DNA of 64,000 nucleotides from Burkholderiales bacterium PBB1 (lineage in GTDB: Bacteria > Pseudomonadota > Gammaproteobacteria > Burkholderiales > Burkholderiaceae_C). How positions within the stretch are numbered: position 1 is the first letter of the stretch; each line of letters begins with the position of its first letter. The stretch spans positions 620,001 through 684,000 of the forward strand of contig NKIN01000001.1 in the NCBI GenBank assembly GCA_002255905.1, read 5' to 3'. A model generated the notes under the pieces. It was not told the DNA's origin. It made no database searches and worked only from the letters and a program-made list of their open reading frames with translations. The translations under genes were made by a program, and so were the position numbers. Shown here in pieces: positions 1 to 8,786 of this stretch.

Positions 1-224
1 CCTGGCCGATCAGTGGTGCGACGTTCATCCTGATGCACGCGGTGCAGGACAAGCCGCAACAGGCCAAGGCAGCGCTGAAGTTTTTTGATTGGGCCTATGC
101 GCACGGCGACAAGGCGGCTGCCGACCTCGACTATGTCCCGATGCCAAATCCGGTGAAGGACGCCATCCACAAGCAGTGGCAAACCATCAAGAGCGCAGAC
201 GGGAAACCGGTTGCAGGCTTGTAG
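1..224 (+). CDS. pstS: Phosphate ABC transporter substrate-binding protein, C-terminal end (partial)
   Basis: Only the last 73 codons lie in the window. The frame is already open at base 3 and ends at a TAG at 222-224. The translated tail reads WPISGATFILMH, then an amphipathic helix with AALKFFDWAYAHGD and the segment YVPMPNPV. These are typical of the C-terminal lobe of PstS, the periplasmic protein that hands phosphate to the PstCA permease. No pstC follows: the next gene is a sulfite dehydrogenase on the same strand nearly 400 bases away. This copy therefore either ends its operon or stands alone. The family call is firm from the tail, but the N-terminus and the ligand residues are outside the window. 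Confidence 0.8.
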   Translation, partial: WPISGATFILMHAVQDKPQQAKAALKFFDWAYAHGDKAAADLDYVPMPNPVKDAIHKQWQTIKSADGKPVAGL

Positions 225-611
225 GTTTCCAGGATCCCGGTGCCACCCGCGCGGGACGGACTGCTGAATTCTTCTCGAACGGCGGTTCTCCGCGGTTGCA
301 GCAGCAGCCTCGGGGCATCGATCACGTCAGCGTGCCCATCCGGCTCGACCCAGCCGTGCCTGGCGCGGGTAAACACGCTTCGAAATTTCACCGCCAGCAT
401 CGAATATTCAGACGCGAGGTTCGTTGCTGTGAGCCACTCGCTGAAGGTTGAAGGGTGCGAGCGACAAAGCACACAGCGGCAGTTTCCGCTGTTGTCCTGC
501 GGCAGTCGTTGGCACCCGGTACAGCCAGGAGCCAGTGATTGCGCACGGCAGCGGTACTGATTCGGCGGGGATCGCCTTTCAGAGTGCGTCCCGACAACCA
601 AGGAGACAGGC
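225..611. other. Intergenic stretch with no supported gene
   Basis: These 387 bases separate the pstS end from sorA. Short ORFs exist on both strands, but none has a recognisable domain, a good ribosome-binding site or conserved-looking composition. A strong Shine-Dalgarno AAGGAGAC lies at the right edge just before the sorA ATG. A TGGCAC motif near 510 resembles a sigma-54 -24 element, but the GC that should follow at -12 is one base out of register, so I do not call a promoter. Confidence 0.4.
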
Positions 612-1841
612 ATGAGCTATCACCCCAACAATCTTGGTCGCCGCAGATTGATCGCGGGCAGCGCCGGCGTACTGGCCACCGCGGGGCTCGGCATGCTCGG
701 CCGCAGTGCCTGGGCCGGGCCAACGGCCGAACTGCCCTTCGTCAATGGCCACCGCAACCTCGTGGCCTACCCCGAGAAGCGCCCGCTGATCGTGCTGACA
801 TCCCGGCCGCCACAGCTCGAAACGCCGTTCGATGTTTTCAACGATGGTTTGATCACGCCGAACGACGCGTTCTTTGTCCGATATCACAATGCGGGCCTGC
901 CCACCTCGATTGACGGGGACGCCCATGTCATCAAGATCGGGGGCAATGCAGCGGGCAAGCCCTTCGAGCTCACCGTGGCCGAGTTGCGTACGCAGTTCAA
1001 GCCAGTCGAACTGATCGCGGTCAACCAGTGCTCCGGCAACAGCCGCGGCTTGTTCAACCCGCGCGTGACGGGCGGCCAACTGGCCAATGGCGCGATGGGC
1101 AACGCCCGCTGGGTCGGGGTGCCACTGAAGGACGTGCTGGCGCGCGCCGAGCTGAAGGACACTGCGCGCCAGGTCACGTTCAACGGGCTGGACCTCGCCC
1201 TGTTTGGAGGCGGTGACTTCGTCAAGTCGCTCAACGTGAATCACGCGATGGACGGCGAGGTGATGCTCGCCTACCAGATGAACGGCGCCGACATTCCATT
1301 GTTGAACGGCTTCCCGGTGAAGCTGATCGTGCCTGGCTATTACGGTACCTACTGGGTCAAGCACCTGTCGGAGATCGAAGTCGTTGACCAGACTTTCGAG
1401 GGTTTCTGGATGAAGCCCGCTTACCGTGTGCCGGACAACGACTGTGCCTGTATCGACCCCGGCACCACACCGGCTGCGACCCGGCCGATCGGCCGCTTCA
1501 ATGTGCGCTCCTTCATCACATCGGTGACTGATGGCGCACGGCTGCGCGCCGGTCGACCGATGATGGTGCGAGGAATCGCATTCGACGGCGGCCAGGGCAT
1601 CCGCGAAGTCGCTTATTCGACCGACGGTGGTCAGAGCTGGCAAGGCGCCCGACTCGGAGCTGACATCGGTCGCTATTCCTTCCGCGAATTCACCTTCGGT
1701 TTCACGCCCAAGAAGGGCGGCCACGACCTGCGTGTTCGCGCCTGGAACCGCTCAGGACAGAGCCAGCCGATGGAAGCACTTTGGCAGCCTGCAGGCTACA
1801 TGCGCAATGTGGTCGAGTCGGTCAAGGTCACCGCTGTCTGA
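612..1841 (+). CDS. sorA: Periplasmic sulfite dehydrogenase, molybdopterin catalytic subunit
   Basis: This 409-residue protein belongs to the sulfite oxidase family of molybdenum enzymes, which oxidise sulfite to sulfate and pass two electrons to cytochrome c. The N-terminus has a twin-arginine signal (GRRRLIAG, residues 9-16, then a hydrophobic stretch ending near SAWAG), so the folded cofactor-loaded enzyme would be exported by Tat. Cys140 in AVNQCSGNSRG is the expected Mo-ligating cysteine. The C-terminal third, with FDGGQGIREV and YSTDGGQSW, is the immunoglobulin-like dimerisation domain. The start follows a strong AAGGAGAC site. The next gene, 11 bases on, is a monohaem cytochrome c, which fits the SorAB type better than SoxCD. 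Related sulfoxide or SoxC-like substrates cannot be excluded from sequence alone. Confidence 0.85.
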   Translation: MSYHPNNLGRRRLIAGSAGVLATAGLGMLGRSAWAGPTAELPFVNGHRNLVAYPEKRPLIVLTSRPPQLETPFDVFNDGLITPNDAFFVRYHNAGLPTSIDGDAHVIKIGGNAAGKPFELTVAELRTQFKPVELIAVNQCSGNSRGLFNPRVTGGQLANGAMGNARWVGVPLKDVLARAELKDTARQVTFNGLDLALFGGGDFVKSLNVNHAMDGEVMLAYQMNGADIPLLNGFPVKLIVPGYYGTYWVKHLSEIEVVDQTFEGFWMKPAYRVPDNDCACIDPGTTPAATRPIGRFNVRSFITSVTDGARLRAGRPMMVRGIAFDGGQGIREVAYSTDGGQSWQGARLGADIGRYSFREFTFGFTPKKGGHDLRVRAWNRSGQSQPMEALWQPAGYMRNVVESVKVTAV

Positions 1842-1852
1842 AAGGACCTGTC

Positions 1853-2188
1853 ATGAAACCCCAAACGCTTCTCGCTCCTGCACTGGCCCTCGTGGCCATG
1901 GCCTGCATGGACACGTCGTTCGCCATCACCAAGACCGTTGAGCTGCCGCCCGATGGCATTGCGCTCACGGCGAGTCCGCTGCCGGGCTATCAGAAGGCCC
2001 AGGAAAACTGCACCAGATGCCATTCGGCGGAGTACATGCAGTACCAGCCACCGACCGCTCCACGGGCTTATTGGGACGCGATGGTCAAGCGGATGAAAGT
2101 CGTGTTCAAAGGGCCGATTCCCGAGGAGGACATGCCCGCCATCGTCGACTACCTGGTGAAGACCTACGGCAACGAGCAGTCGAAGTGA
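1853..2188 (+). CDS. sorB: Monohaem cytochrome c subunit of sulfite dehydrogenase
   Basis: This is a 111-residue exported cytochrome c. A Sec signal peptide covers about residues 1-24 (ALALVAMACMDTSFA). One haem-binding motif, CTRCH, sits at residues 53-57, and Met81 in VKRMKVVF is the likely distal axial ligand. The C-terminal IVDYLVKTYG helix is typical of SorB-like cytochromes. It starts 11 bases after sorA with GGACCTGTC in front of the ATG. An in-frame upstream start would run back into sorA and would destroy the signal peptide, so the ATG at 1853 is chosen. It should accept electrons from SorA and feed the respiratory chain. Confidence 0.85.
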   Translation: MKPQTLLAPALALVAMACMDTSFAITKTVELPPDGIALTASPLPGYQKAQENCTRCHSAEYMQYQPPTAPRAYWDAMVKRMKVVFKGPIPEEDMPAIVDYLVKTYGNEQSK

Positions 2189-2194
2189 CCACGG

Positions 2195-2980
2195 TCATTT
2201 GGTGACGCCACCTCTGCGGGCCACCGCTCGAACAGCCAGTTCGAGCCGACTGCTCGCGTGCAGCTTGTCCATGATGCGGCTGACGTAGTTCTTCACGGTC
2301 CCCTCGGCCAGGAACACGGTCGCGGCGATTTGCTTGTTGCTCTTGCCTTGCGCGATCAGGTCCAGAATGCGCGACTCCTTGTCAGTCAACAACTCATCGA
2401 TTGCCGGCGGGCGAGTCGAAGTCATCGATGTCTCGCTGGCTGGCTCTGTGTTGACCGGAGTGATGGTTGACCCAGGCACTGGCGTGAGGGCACGGCCGCT
2501 GTTCCAGCCCTTGGGCGAATGAGCTGCGAACGTGCGGAATTGCTCCATCACCTTGCGTGCGATGGACGGTGAGAGCCGCGACTCGCCGCGGTGGACCAAT
2601 CGAATGGTTTCCAACACATCGGCTTCCGACGCGTCTTTCAAGAGGTAAGCCCGCGCGCCAGCGCGAATGGCTTCGTAGACGAGCTCGTCATCGTCATAGG
2701 TACTGAGTACGACGATGCGCGCGTCGGGCAGCTGGGTGGTGATCTCTCGGGTCGCCACCACACCGCTGGCACGTGGCATTTGCAGGTCCATGACGATGAC
2801 ATCGGGGATGGTTGCCAGGGCCTGGTCAACGGCTTCGAGGCCATCGGCTGCGACGCCAACCACTTCGAGGTCAGCTTCTGCGGCCAGCGTCATCGCCAGT
2901 CCACGCCGGATCAGGGGCTGGTCATCGACAATCAACAGCCGGATGGCGCGTTGAGCTGGCTCGCTGCACGTGATGTTCAT
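2195..2980 (-). CDS. NarL/LuxR-family two-component response regulator
   Basis: The 261-residue protein has an N-terminal receiver domain (RLLIVDDQPLIRRG, acidic pocket D19/D20, phospho-acceptor D65 in VIVMDLQMP, conserved Lys in YLLKDAS). A variable, proline- and threonine-rich linker covers about residues 150-190. A LuxR-type helix-turn-helix follows at the C-terminus (LTDKESRILDLIAQG, GTVKNYVSRIMDKL). Its 5' end overlaps the upstream small gene by the four bases ATGA, so the two are translationally coupled. The HisKA_3-type histidine kinase encoded divergently at 3329 is the obvious partner. Target genes are unknown, although the neighbouring sorAB genes are candidates. Confidence 0.9.
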   Translation of the reverse strand: MNITCSEPAQRAIRLLIVDDQPLIRRGLAMTLAAEADLEVVGVAADGLEAVDQALATIPDVIVMDLQMPRASGVVATREITTQLPDARIVVLSTYDDDELVYEAIRAGARAYLLKDASEADVLETIRLVHRGESRLSPSIARKVMEQFRTFAAHSPKGWNSGRALTPVPGSTITPVNTEPASETSMTSTRPPAIDELLTDKESRILDLIAQGKSNKQIAATVFLAEGTVKNYVSRIMDKLHASSRLELAVRAVARRGGVTK

Positions 2981-3174
2981 GCCCCTGGCTTCGGCGGTGG
3001 TCTGCTATCAGCGCTGTTGGATACGCCCAAGCGAGCTTGCAGTTCCCCGAAGATCGGAGACGGCAGGCGCGCCGCGAGAAAACGCAGCATGCCATCGACG
3101 GCCACCGATGCCTGCTCCGGCGGCAACTTGGCCGCTCGACCGACAGCCTGGATCAGTTCGTCCATCATGACCAT
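2977..3174 (-). CDS. Small hypothetical protein coupled to the response regulator
   Basis: The open frame extends to a TTG at 3225, but a cluster of ATG codons at 3174, 3168 and 3165 gives a more likely 62-65 residue product beginning around MVMMDELIQAVG. The body, AAKLPPEQASVAVDGMLRFL followed by LPSPIFGELQARLG, reads like the small helical domain of DUF2267/DUF2780-type proteins. That similarity is by eye only. The stop overlaps the ATG of the response regulator (ATGA), so the two genes are in one operon. No clear Shine-Dalgarno decides between the starts. No function is known. Confidence 0.55.
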   Translation of the reverse strand: MVMMDELIQAVGRAAKLPPEQASVAVDGMLRFLAARLPSPIFGELQARLGVSNSADSRPPPKPGA

Positions 3175-3328
3175 GGGGTTGACCGGGAGGGCCGGCAATG
3201 AAGGCAGCACAAGCACATCAAGCAAGGCTACGGCGAGGCGGAGTGCTGCACAAGAGTGACATCGGACACTTCAACGTCATGACCTTCGAGACTCCCCTTG
3301 TTTCACGCAACAGCCTCACGATGAGGCC

Positions 3329-5146
3329 ATGAGGTTGTTGCAGACCTTGAATCCTCGGTCGCACATCGCCGCTGCGATTGGCTGGGCGGTGTTCCTGATC
3401 GTCACCTTGGCCGCTCTGATGGCGGCCAATCTGGCCGCCACCGAGGCTGAACAGCGAGCGCGTGCCGACGCCGAAGGACTTCTGGCAGAGTTTGCGACCC
3501 AGGTCCGCGATGCATTGTCGATGAGTCTGGAGACGCGCCGCTCCGTCCTTGAGGCCACGGCCGTACAGATCGTTGCCGCAGGTGATCGCAGGCCGCTGGG
3601 CGTGGCGGGCACCCTCGACATGGTGCGAACCCGCTTCCCGGAATTCACCTGGCTGGGCGTGGCGAGTGCCTCAGGGTGCGTGACGACGGGGACCGACGGT
3701 CTTGGGCTGGGTGACGATGTGACGAGAACGCTGTGGTTCCAGCAAGGACGCCTTCACCCTTATGTGGGCGAAGGTCGAACGATCTCAGCGTTGGACACGA
3801 CAGCGCCAGCGAACGCTGAGGCTCACCGGCTGTTGGACATGGCGGTGCCGTTGAATCCATGGATGCCCGAGGACGGGGGTGTGATAGCGGCACGCCTGTC
3901 GTGGTCCTGGATGGAGGCCGTCCTGAGCAGCATCCAGGCGGCCTTCAATACACGACGCCAGATCGATCTGCTGCTGGTTGGGCGCGACGGTACCGTGCTC
4001 GCTGGTCCCGGCGCGTGGCGCGGGCGCCACCTCGACGCCGCCAGCGACATCACCGAAGGTGGCCATTACGTCGTGGGGAAGCGAACTCAGTTGCGACTGG
4101 CCGATAACTTGGGCTTGGGGTGGACCGCGATCATTCGACAAAGTGCGGAATCCGCCCTCGAGCCAGTCAGAACGCTCCGCCGCACGGTATTTTTGATCGT
4201 CTTTCTTGCAGGACTGATCTCTGCCGCGGCTGCCATGCTGGCGACGCGCGTTCTGACTCGTCGCCTGTCCACGTTGGCTGTTGCGGCTGAAACCGTCCAA
4301 AGAGGCGAGCAGCGCATGCTGGTACCACCGGCTGGAAGTGACGAGGTGAGTCGCATTGGCGCGACGTTGTCACACCTGGTTGAGCACCTGCAAGCCGAGA
4401 AGCAAGCGCTGCTGGCTCTCAATGCTGAACTCGACGCTCGAGTCACCGAGCGGACTCTGCGCATCGAGCGAATGGCCGACGAAGCTCGTCACGCTGCTGT
4501 GACACGTGAACGTCTGCGCATCGCACGTGACCTGCACGACACACTGGCGCATTCGCTGATGGCGCTGTTGACGCAGGTTCGCCTGGTTCGCAAGCTGCAT
4601 CAGCGAATGGATGACGGCGAACTGGATGCAGAGTTGACGCATGCAGAGCAGGTTGCCGCGACGGGTCTGGCAGGTGCACGAGCGGCCATCGCGCAGATGC
4701 GCGACAACAGCGTGATCGACCTGGGGCTGGGCCAGGCCCTGACGGATCTGGTGCGTCGGTTCGGCCAGCGCACCGGTGTTTCCGCGAGTCTGGACTGCGA
4801 CACCTCGTGCGCGACTTGGGCCGACGATCGAGCGGCCACGCTGTTTCGGATCGTCGAGGAAGCTTTGCGAAATGTGGAGCGTCATGCCCAATCGACCACA
4901 GTGTGCGTGACCCTGCACCACGACTCGAACGGCAACACCCACGCTGCGAGTTCGGCTTGCGATTCGCCGATACGTGTTGTCGTCGCGGTGGTTGACGACG
5001 GCATCGGATTCGATCCTGCGCTGCCGCGCCCCGGCCACTACGGACTCAGAGGCATGCGTGAACAGGCGGCGCTGATCGACGCTTATTTGGATATTCACAG
5101 CGGGCCGGGAGAGGGCACCAGGGTCCGCGTTGTCCTCGACTGCTGA
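3329..5146 (+). CDS. Membrane sensor histidine kinase, NarX-like (HisKA_3)
   Basis: This 605-residue kinase has a first transmembrane helix at about residues 12-36, a roughly 250-residue periplasmic Cache-like sensor region, and a second helix at about 286-306. A HAMP linker and coiled coil follow. The dimerisation/phosphotransfer domain is of the HisKA_3 type, with His403 in ARDLHDTLAHS. The ATPase domain shows the N box (EEALRNVERHA), the G1 box (VDDGIGFD) and the GLRGMREQA motif. It is transcribed away from the NarL-type regulator at 2195-2980 across a gap of about 150 bases, so they form a divergent cognate pair. The ligand is unknown. Adjacency to sorAB hints at sulfur or redox sensing, which is inference. 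Confidence 0.88.
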   Translation: MRLLQTLNPRSHIAAAIGWAVFLIVTLAALMAANLAATEAEQRARADAEGLLAEFATQVRDALSMSLETRRSVLEATAVQIVAAGDRRPLGVAGTLDMVRTRFPEFTWLGVASASGCVTTGTDGLGLGDDVTRTLWFQQGRLHPYVGEGRTISALDTTAPANAEAHRLLDMAVPLNPWMPEDGGVIAARLSWSWMEAVLSSIQAAFNTRRQIDLLLVGRDGTVLAGPGAWRGRHLDAASDITEGGHYVVGKRTQLRLADNLGLGWTAIIRQSAESALEPVRTLRRTVFLIVFLAGLISAAAAMLATRVLTRRLSTLAVAAETVQRGEQRMLVPPAGSDEVSRIGATLSHLVEHLQAEKQALLALNAELDARVTERTLRIERMADEARHAAVTRERLRIARDLHDTLAHSLMALLTQVRLVRKLHQRMDDGELDAELTHAEQVAATGLAGARAAIAQMRDNSVIDLGLGQALTDLVRRFGQRTGVSASLDCDTSCATWADDRAATLFRIVEEALRNVERHAQSTTVCVTLHHDSNGNTHAASSACDSPIRVVVAVVDDGIGFDPALPRPGHYGLRGMREQAALIDAYLDIHSGPGEGTRVRVVLDC

Positions 5147-5341
5147 CCGTCATCGCCAGCGAGGGCCTACCGAGGAGGCGTCAGCGCCGATAGTGACAAA
5201 CGTCCCGACAGCGACGTGACCTCCCGCACTGCCGTGCAAGCGCGCAAGTACCTACAGTGGATGAGGCGGTGGCGATCGGTAAAGGTCTCCGCTTTCAACT
5301 TGCATCTGCCGTATGCCTCACCTGTGAATGGAGACAAGAGA

Positions 5342-5878
5342 GTGACGATCGCGAAATCCTGTGTGTTGCTGGGCGCCTTGACTGCCCTGCTGGGTGCCTG
5401 CAGCAGCACGCCCGTGACGCCGACCTACACGCCACCACCCCTAACGGCGGCGGCCACCCCAGCACCCACCGCGCCATCGGCAGCAATGGCGCCTGTTCCA
5501 GCCCAAACCTTGCCTGCGTACCTCGATCCGAAGAGCGATATTTCTACCGCACGCAGTGTCTACTTCGATTTCGACCAGGCGTTGCTCAAGAAGGACTTCA
5601 CGGGCCTGATCGAGCGCCATGCCAAGTACCTGTCGTCGAACCCGCAACTGGCCATCCGGATCGAGGGCAACACCGACGAGCGCGGCAGCGCCGAATACAA
5701 CCTGGCGCTGGGGCAAAGGCGCGCTGAAGCGGTGCGTCAGGCGCTGAAAATCTATGGCGTCAAGGACGCCCAGATGGAGGCGATCAGCTGGGGTAAGGAG
5801 AAGCCCAAGGCGCTGGGCCACGATGAATCCGATTGGGGGCAGAACCGCCGCGCCGACCTTCAGTACCCCACGAAGTGA
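5342..5878 (+). CDS. Pal-like OmpA-family outer membrane lipoprotein
   Basis: The protein has 178 residues when read from the GTG at 5342, which has GGAGACAAGAGA in front and puts the signal peptide at the N-terminus. The lipobox is LLGAC, with Cys20 as the lipidated residue. A proline/alanine/threonine linker follows, then an OmpA_C peptidoglycan-binding domain from about residue 70. It includes VYFDFDQALLKKD, IEGNTDERGSAEYNLALGQR and a C-terminal GQNRRADLQY. This is the Pal fold that anchors the outer membrane to peptidoglycan. It is not beside tolQRAB, so it may be a second Pal-like protein rather than the Tol partner. The longer upstream frame from 5216 has no supporting signal. Confidence 0.82.
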   Translation: MTIAKSCVLLGALTALLGACSSTPVTPTYTPPPLTAAATPAPTAPSAAMAPVPAQTLPAYLDPKSDISTARSVYFDFDQALLKKDFTGLIERHAKYLSSNPQLAIRIEGNTDERGSAEYNLALGQRRAEAVRQALKIYGVKDAQMEAISWGKEKPKALGHDESDWGQNRRADLQYPTK

Positions 5879-5903
5879 TCTCCGATTGCGGTCAGTCTGC
5901 CAG

Positions 5904-6542
5904 ATGGGTTTCAGCGAAAGTCTCGGCCGAGTCAAGCACTCGCTCGGCTTTCGCCTTTTTGTCGTCGGGTTGTTGCTGGCCTTTGAGGGCGGGGTTGCTT
6001 CGTGGATCGTGAATCCGCGAAGCAACCCCACCGCCTATGCTGATGGACAGCGAGTCAATGCCTCGACAGTGAGTTCGGTGCAACCGGCAGACGGCGGCTG
6101 GCAGCAGCTCTCTGCCCCTGAGCAACAAGCGCTGCTTCCCCTGAGGGAGATGTGGCCCACACTGCGTGACGCCCAACAGCAAAAATGGCGCTTGCTTGCG
6201 GCCGGTTTCCAGGGCAAGTCGGCATCGGAACAGCGGAGAGTCCACGCACGGATGGCAGCATGGGCCCGACTGTCACCGCACCAGCGGGCTCAGACCAGAC
6301 TGGCTTTTCTTGAGGGCGCGACGATCTACGACCGCAAGCGGCGCATTGAGCGGTGGAATGCCTACCGGCAGATGCCATCGACCCAGCGGCCGCGAGTTGC
6401 TGCAGCCAACAACCCACGCATCGTGTCGAGAGCCTCCTTGCATGCGGCAAGCGGTGCAACCACGATGCTGATGCCGCAGTTTTTCCCGCTGCCGATCTAC
6501 GGACAGGTGGCTCTGGCTCTGGCTCGTGCGACAGGTCAGTGA
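5904..6542 (+). CDS. DUF3106-containing exported protein
   Basis: This 212-residue protein starts at the ATG at 5904, 25 bases after the Pal-like gene. It opens with a hydrophobic segment (FRLFVVGLLLAFEGGVASWIV, about residues 16-36) that acts as a signal or anchor. The body carries the DUF3106 pattern, with LSAPEQQALLPLREMWPTL, KWRLLAAGFQGKSASEQRR and RARMAAWARLSPHQRAQTR-like repeats of short Trp/Leu/Pro segments. This resembles periplasmic stress-sensor helices. Function is not known. It sits among envelope genes, so a periplasmic role is likely. Confidence 0.7.
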   Translation: MGFSESLGRVKHSLGFRLFVVGLLLAFEGGVASWIVNPRSNPTAYADGQRVNASTVSSVQPADGGWQQLSAPEQQALLPLREMWPTLRDAQQQKWRLLAAGFQGKSASEQRRVHARMAAWARLSPHQRAQTRLAFLEGATIYDRKRRIERWNAYRQMPSTQRPRVAAANNPRIVSRASLHAASGATTMLMPQFFPLPIYGQVALALARATGQ

Positions 6543-6698
6543 TCTGCGCCCCAGATCGACATGGGGCACCGATCTGACGATGCCGCCTCTGCAGCGATCA
6601 CGCCTCCGACGTCGATGCACCTGCAGAAACCGTGAGCCAGCACCTGTCGAGGATCCGACAGATGTCTGGGTGGAGCTTGTGAAGCATCCCGGGAGTGG

Positions 6699-7553
6699 AT
6701 GGCGATGAGATCACGCATTTTTGTGACGGTGGTGGTGTCGATTCTTCTCGTCGAGATCGGTCTCGGCGTATTTGAGTTCGGGCCAGATGCGGATCGAAGC
6801 GCCGCAAAGCGTCTCGTGGCCGCAGCGCCTGCGCCGCCGGTTGCGACGCCCCCGGCAGTCGCCGTGCCACCAGCGGAGGCTTCTTCGCCAGCAGCGCGAC
6901 AGGAAGCCGCTGTTCCGGTACCCAAGGGACCGTCGATCGCTGCCGACGGGGTCGCTGTCGCGCTGACGGAGTTGGTAGGCACCAAGGCCGCTGAGGCATG
7001 GCTACGCTTGGATGACTTTCCGCACCGACTGGTCGCGACTGTCGACAACCTCAGCCGCGAACAGGCGGCAGCATCCCTGTGGCCAGTGGGTCCGACGGCG
7101 GGGCACTTCTCGGTGGTTCAACACGAGGGCCGGCTGGTCATCGATCCTGACAATCAGCTGCGCTACGCGCCATTTGTTCAATGGGTAGAGGGGCTGGACA
7201 GCGCCAAGGTGGTCGCTGTCTATGTGCGGCTTCTGCCGCTGCTGCAACGTACATATGAGGAGCTGGGCTATCCCCTTGGCCTCCACTTCCAGGCGCAGCT
7301 CTTGAAGGTGATCGACAGCCTGCTGGCTGCGCCGGAGGCCGCTGAACTCATCGAGGTGAAGCTGACTGACGTCAAAGGGCCCGTTCCCTCCTTGAGGCCG
7401 TGGGTGCGTTACGAATTTGCGGACGCTGAACTCGAGTCGGCCAGCGCTGGGCAGAAGCTGATGGTGCGCATCGGTGCACCGAATGAAACCCGCCTGAAAG
7501 CCAAGTTGAGGGCGCTGCGCAGCGAGATCGTCAGGCAGTCCAGCGACCAGTGA
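6699..7553 (+). CDS. DUF3014-containing membrane-anchored protein
   Basis: This 284-residue protein has one N-terminal transmembrane helix (IFVTVVVSILLVEIGLGVFEF). An Ala/Pro-rich linker runs from about residue 40 to 80, and the rest is a globular periplasmic domain. Diagnostic DUF3014 segments are the RLDDFPHRLVATVDNLSRE region, the FVQWVEGLDSAKVVAVYVRL helix and YEELGYPLGLHFQAQL. The family is widespread in proteobacteria without an assigned function. A second ATG at 6705 is two codons in and equally possible. Neighbours are other envelope proteins. Confidence 0.72.
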   Translation: MAMRSRIFVTVVVSILLVEIGLGVFEFGPDADRSAAKRLVAAAPAPPVATPPAVAVPPAEASSPAARQEAAVPVPKGPSIAADGVAVALTELVGTKAAEAWLRLDDFPHRLVATVDNLSREQAAASLWPVGPTAGHFSVVQHEGRLVIDPDNQLRYAPFVQWVEGLDSAKVVAVYVRLLPLLQRTYEELGYPLGLHFQAQLLKVIDSLLAAPEAAELIEVKLTDVKGPVPSLRPWVRYEFADAELESASAGQKLMVRIGAPNETRLKAKLRALRSEIVRQSSDQ

Positions 7554-7596
7554 AGCAGGCAGCCTGTTTGCTCTGCAAGACGTTCATTTCCATCGC

Positions 7597-8586
7597 ATGT
7601 CCACTCGTTCCTTCCTGATCGACACTTTGTGTGCTTGTTGTCTTTCCTCGTTCGCTGCTGAACCGGTCCAGGCGGACATGGATCCGCTCACCCTGTACGC
7701 AGTGCGATCGACCCCCGTGGGTCATGTCAGGGGGGCGAAGGCCGACCGGAATGCTCTGCGTGTGCCACTTCGATCAGACGTTGTGCTGGTTGTCGACTTG
7801 AACACCGGAGACGAACTTCTCGCCAAGAATCCTCAGCGCGTGGTTCCGATCGCATCGATCACGAAATTGATGACGGCCTTGGTCGTTTTGCAGACCCGTG
7901 CGCCGCTGGACGAGGTCTTGACCATCGCAAGCGATGATGTCGACCGGCTGAAAAACAGCAGCTCCAGGCTCCAGATCGGTGTCAGGCTCACGCGGCGAGA
8001 GATGCTTCAACTCGCCCTGATGTCCTCCGAAAATCGCGCCGCACACGCGCTCGCTCGCAGTCAGCCAGGCGGTGAGAGCGAGTTCATCGCGGACATGAAC
8101 GCGACCGCCCGCCAGCTCGGTATGTACAGCACAAGCTTCACGGACCCGACGGGCCTGTCCCCGTCCAACCAATCGACGGCGCGGGACCTGGCCAGATTGG
8201 TCAGGGCGGCGAGCAAGGTACCGCTGCTCAGCCAGTTGTCGACGATGTCGCAGCACAGCGTGAGCTTCGGCCGTCGGCGCTTGCTCTATCGAAACACCAA
8301 TCGGCTCATTCATCGCGATGACTGGGACATCAAACTGCAAAAGACCGGGTTCATCAATGAGGCGGGAAAGTGCCTGGCGATGCAGACCAGGATCGGTGTT
8401 CGAAGCCTGGTGATGATCCTGCTCGACGGCAGAGGTCCTTCGGTGCGCGTGCGCGATGCGGAAAACATCAGGCGGTGGTTGCGGATGAACCCGGCCGGAC
8501 GGGGGCACCAGGTGCCTCGCGCCAATGGGTCGCTCCCCAGCGCCCGGACTGATCATCAGATCAGGGGTCGATTCGATCGACGTTAG
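7597..8586 (+). CDS. pbpG: D-alanyl-D-alanine endopeptidase, PBP7-type (S11 family)
   Basis: The 329-residue protein has all three penicillin-binding motifs of the S11 peptidase family: the SxxK catalytic serine and lysine (S87-I-T-K90), SEN at 144-146 and KTG at 249-251. The lack of a C-terminal membrane-anchor domain and the overall size match the endopeptidase PBP7 rather than a DacA carboxypeptidase. PBP7 cuts the D-Ala-meso-DAP crosslinks of peptidoglycan in the periplasm. The N-terminus (SFLIDTLCACCLSSFAAEPVQA) is a short, cysteine-rich signal peptide. The C-terminal tail after about residue 290 is unusually basic and poorly conserved in appearance. Confidence 0.8.
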   Translation: MSTRSFLIDTLCACCLSSFAAEPVQADMDPLTLYAVRSTPVGHVRGAKADRNALRVPLRSDVVLVVDLNTGDELLAKNPQRVVPIASITKLMTALVVLQTRAPLDEVLTIASDDVDRLKNSSSRLQIGVRLTRREMLQLALMSSENRAAHALARSQPGGESEFIADMNATARQLGMYSTSFTDPTGLSPSNQSTARDLARLVRAASKVPLLSQLSTMSQHSVSFGRRRLLYRNTNRLIHRDDWDIKLQKTGFINEAGKCLAMQTRIGVRSLVMILLDGRGPSVRVRDAENIRRWLRMNPAGRGHQVPRANGSLPSARTDHQIRGRFDRR

Positions 8587-8786
8587 CCATGACAGGTGGA
8601 TCAGCAACACCACTGGTCCATCCGACCGATGCAAGCGCCGCAGCGTTGGGCAAACGCTCCGCGCGCGGTGCCGAGCCATCTCGTCATGGTTTGACGCAGG
8701 TCAGAAGCCCGCACGCAGTGGGACACTAGAGTGGCATCGAGGGCGGGCCGTGGGTCTGCCGTGCACATTGCCAGGGCGGCCCCGAC
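8587..8786. other. Spacer ahead of the CoA-ligase operon
   Basis: The 200 bases between the PBP7 gene and the acyl-CoA ligase should contain the promoter of the ligase-thiolase-BKACE operon. I do not see a convincing -35/-10 pair or a terminator hairpin. The ligase ATG at 8787 has no clear Shine-Dalgarno (GGCGGCCCCGAC precedes it). Confidence 0.3.

Noticed and set aside
500-530. TGGCAC motif upstream of sorA as a sigma-54 promoter
   Set aside because: The downstream GC falls one base outside the strict -24/-12 spacing.
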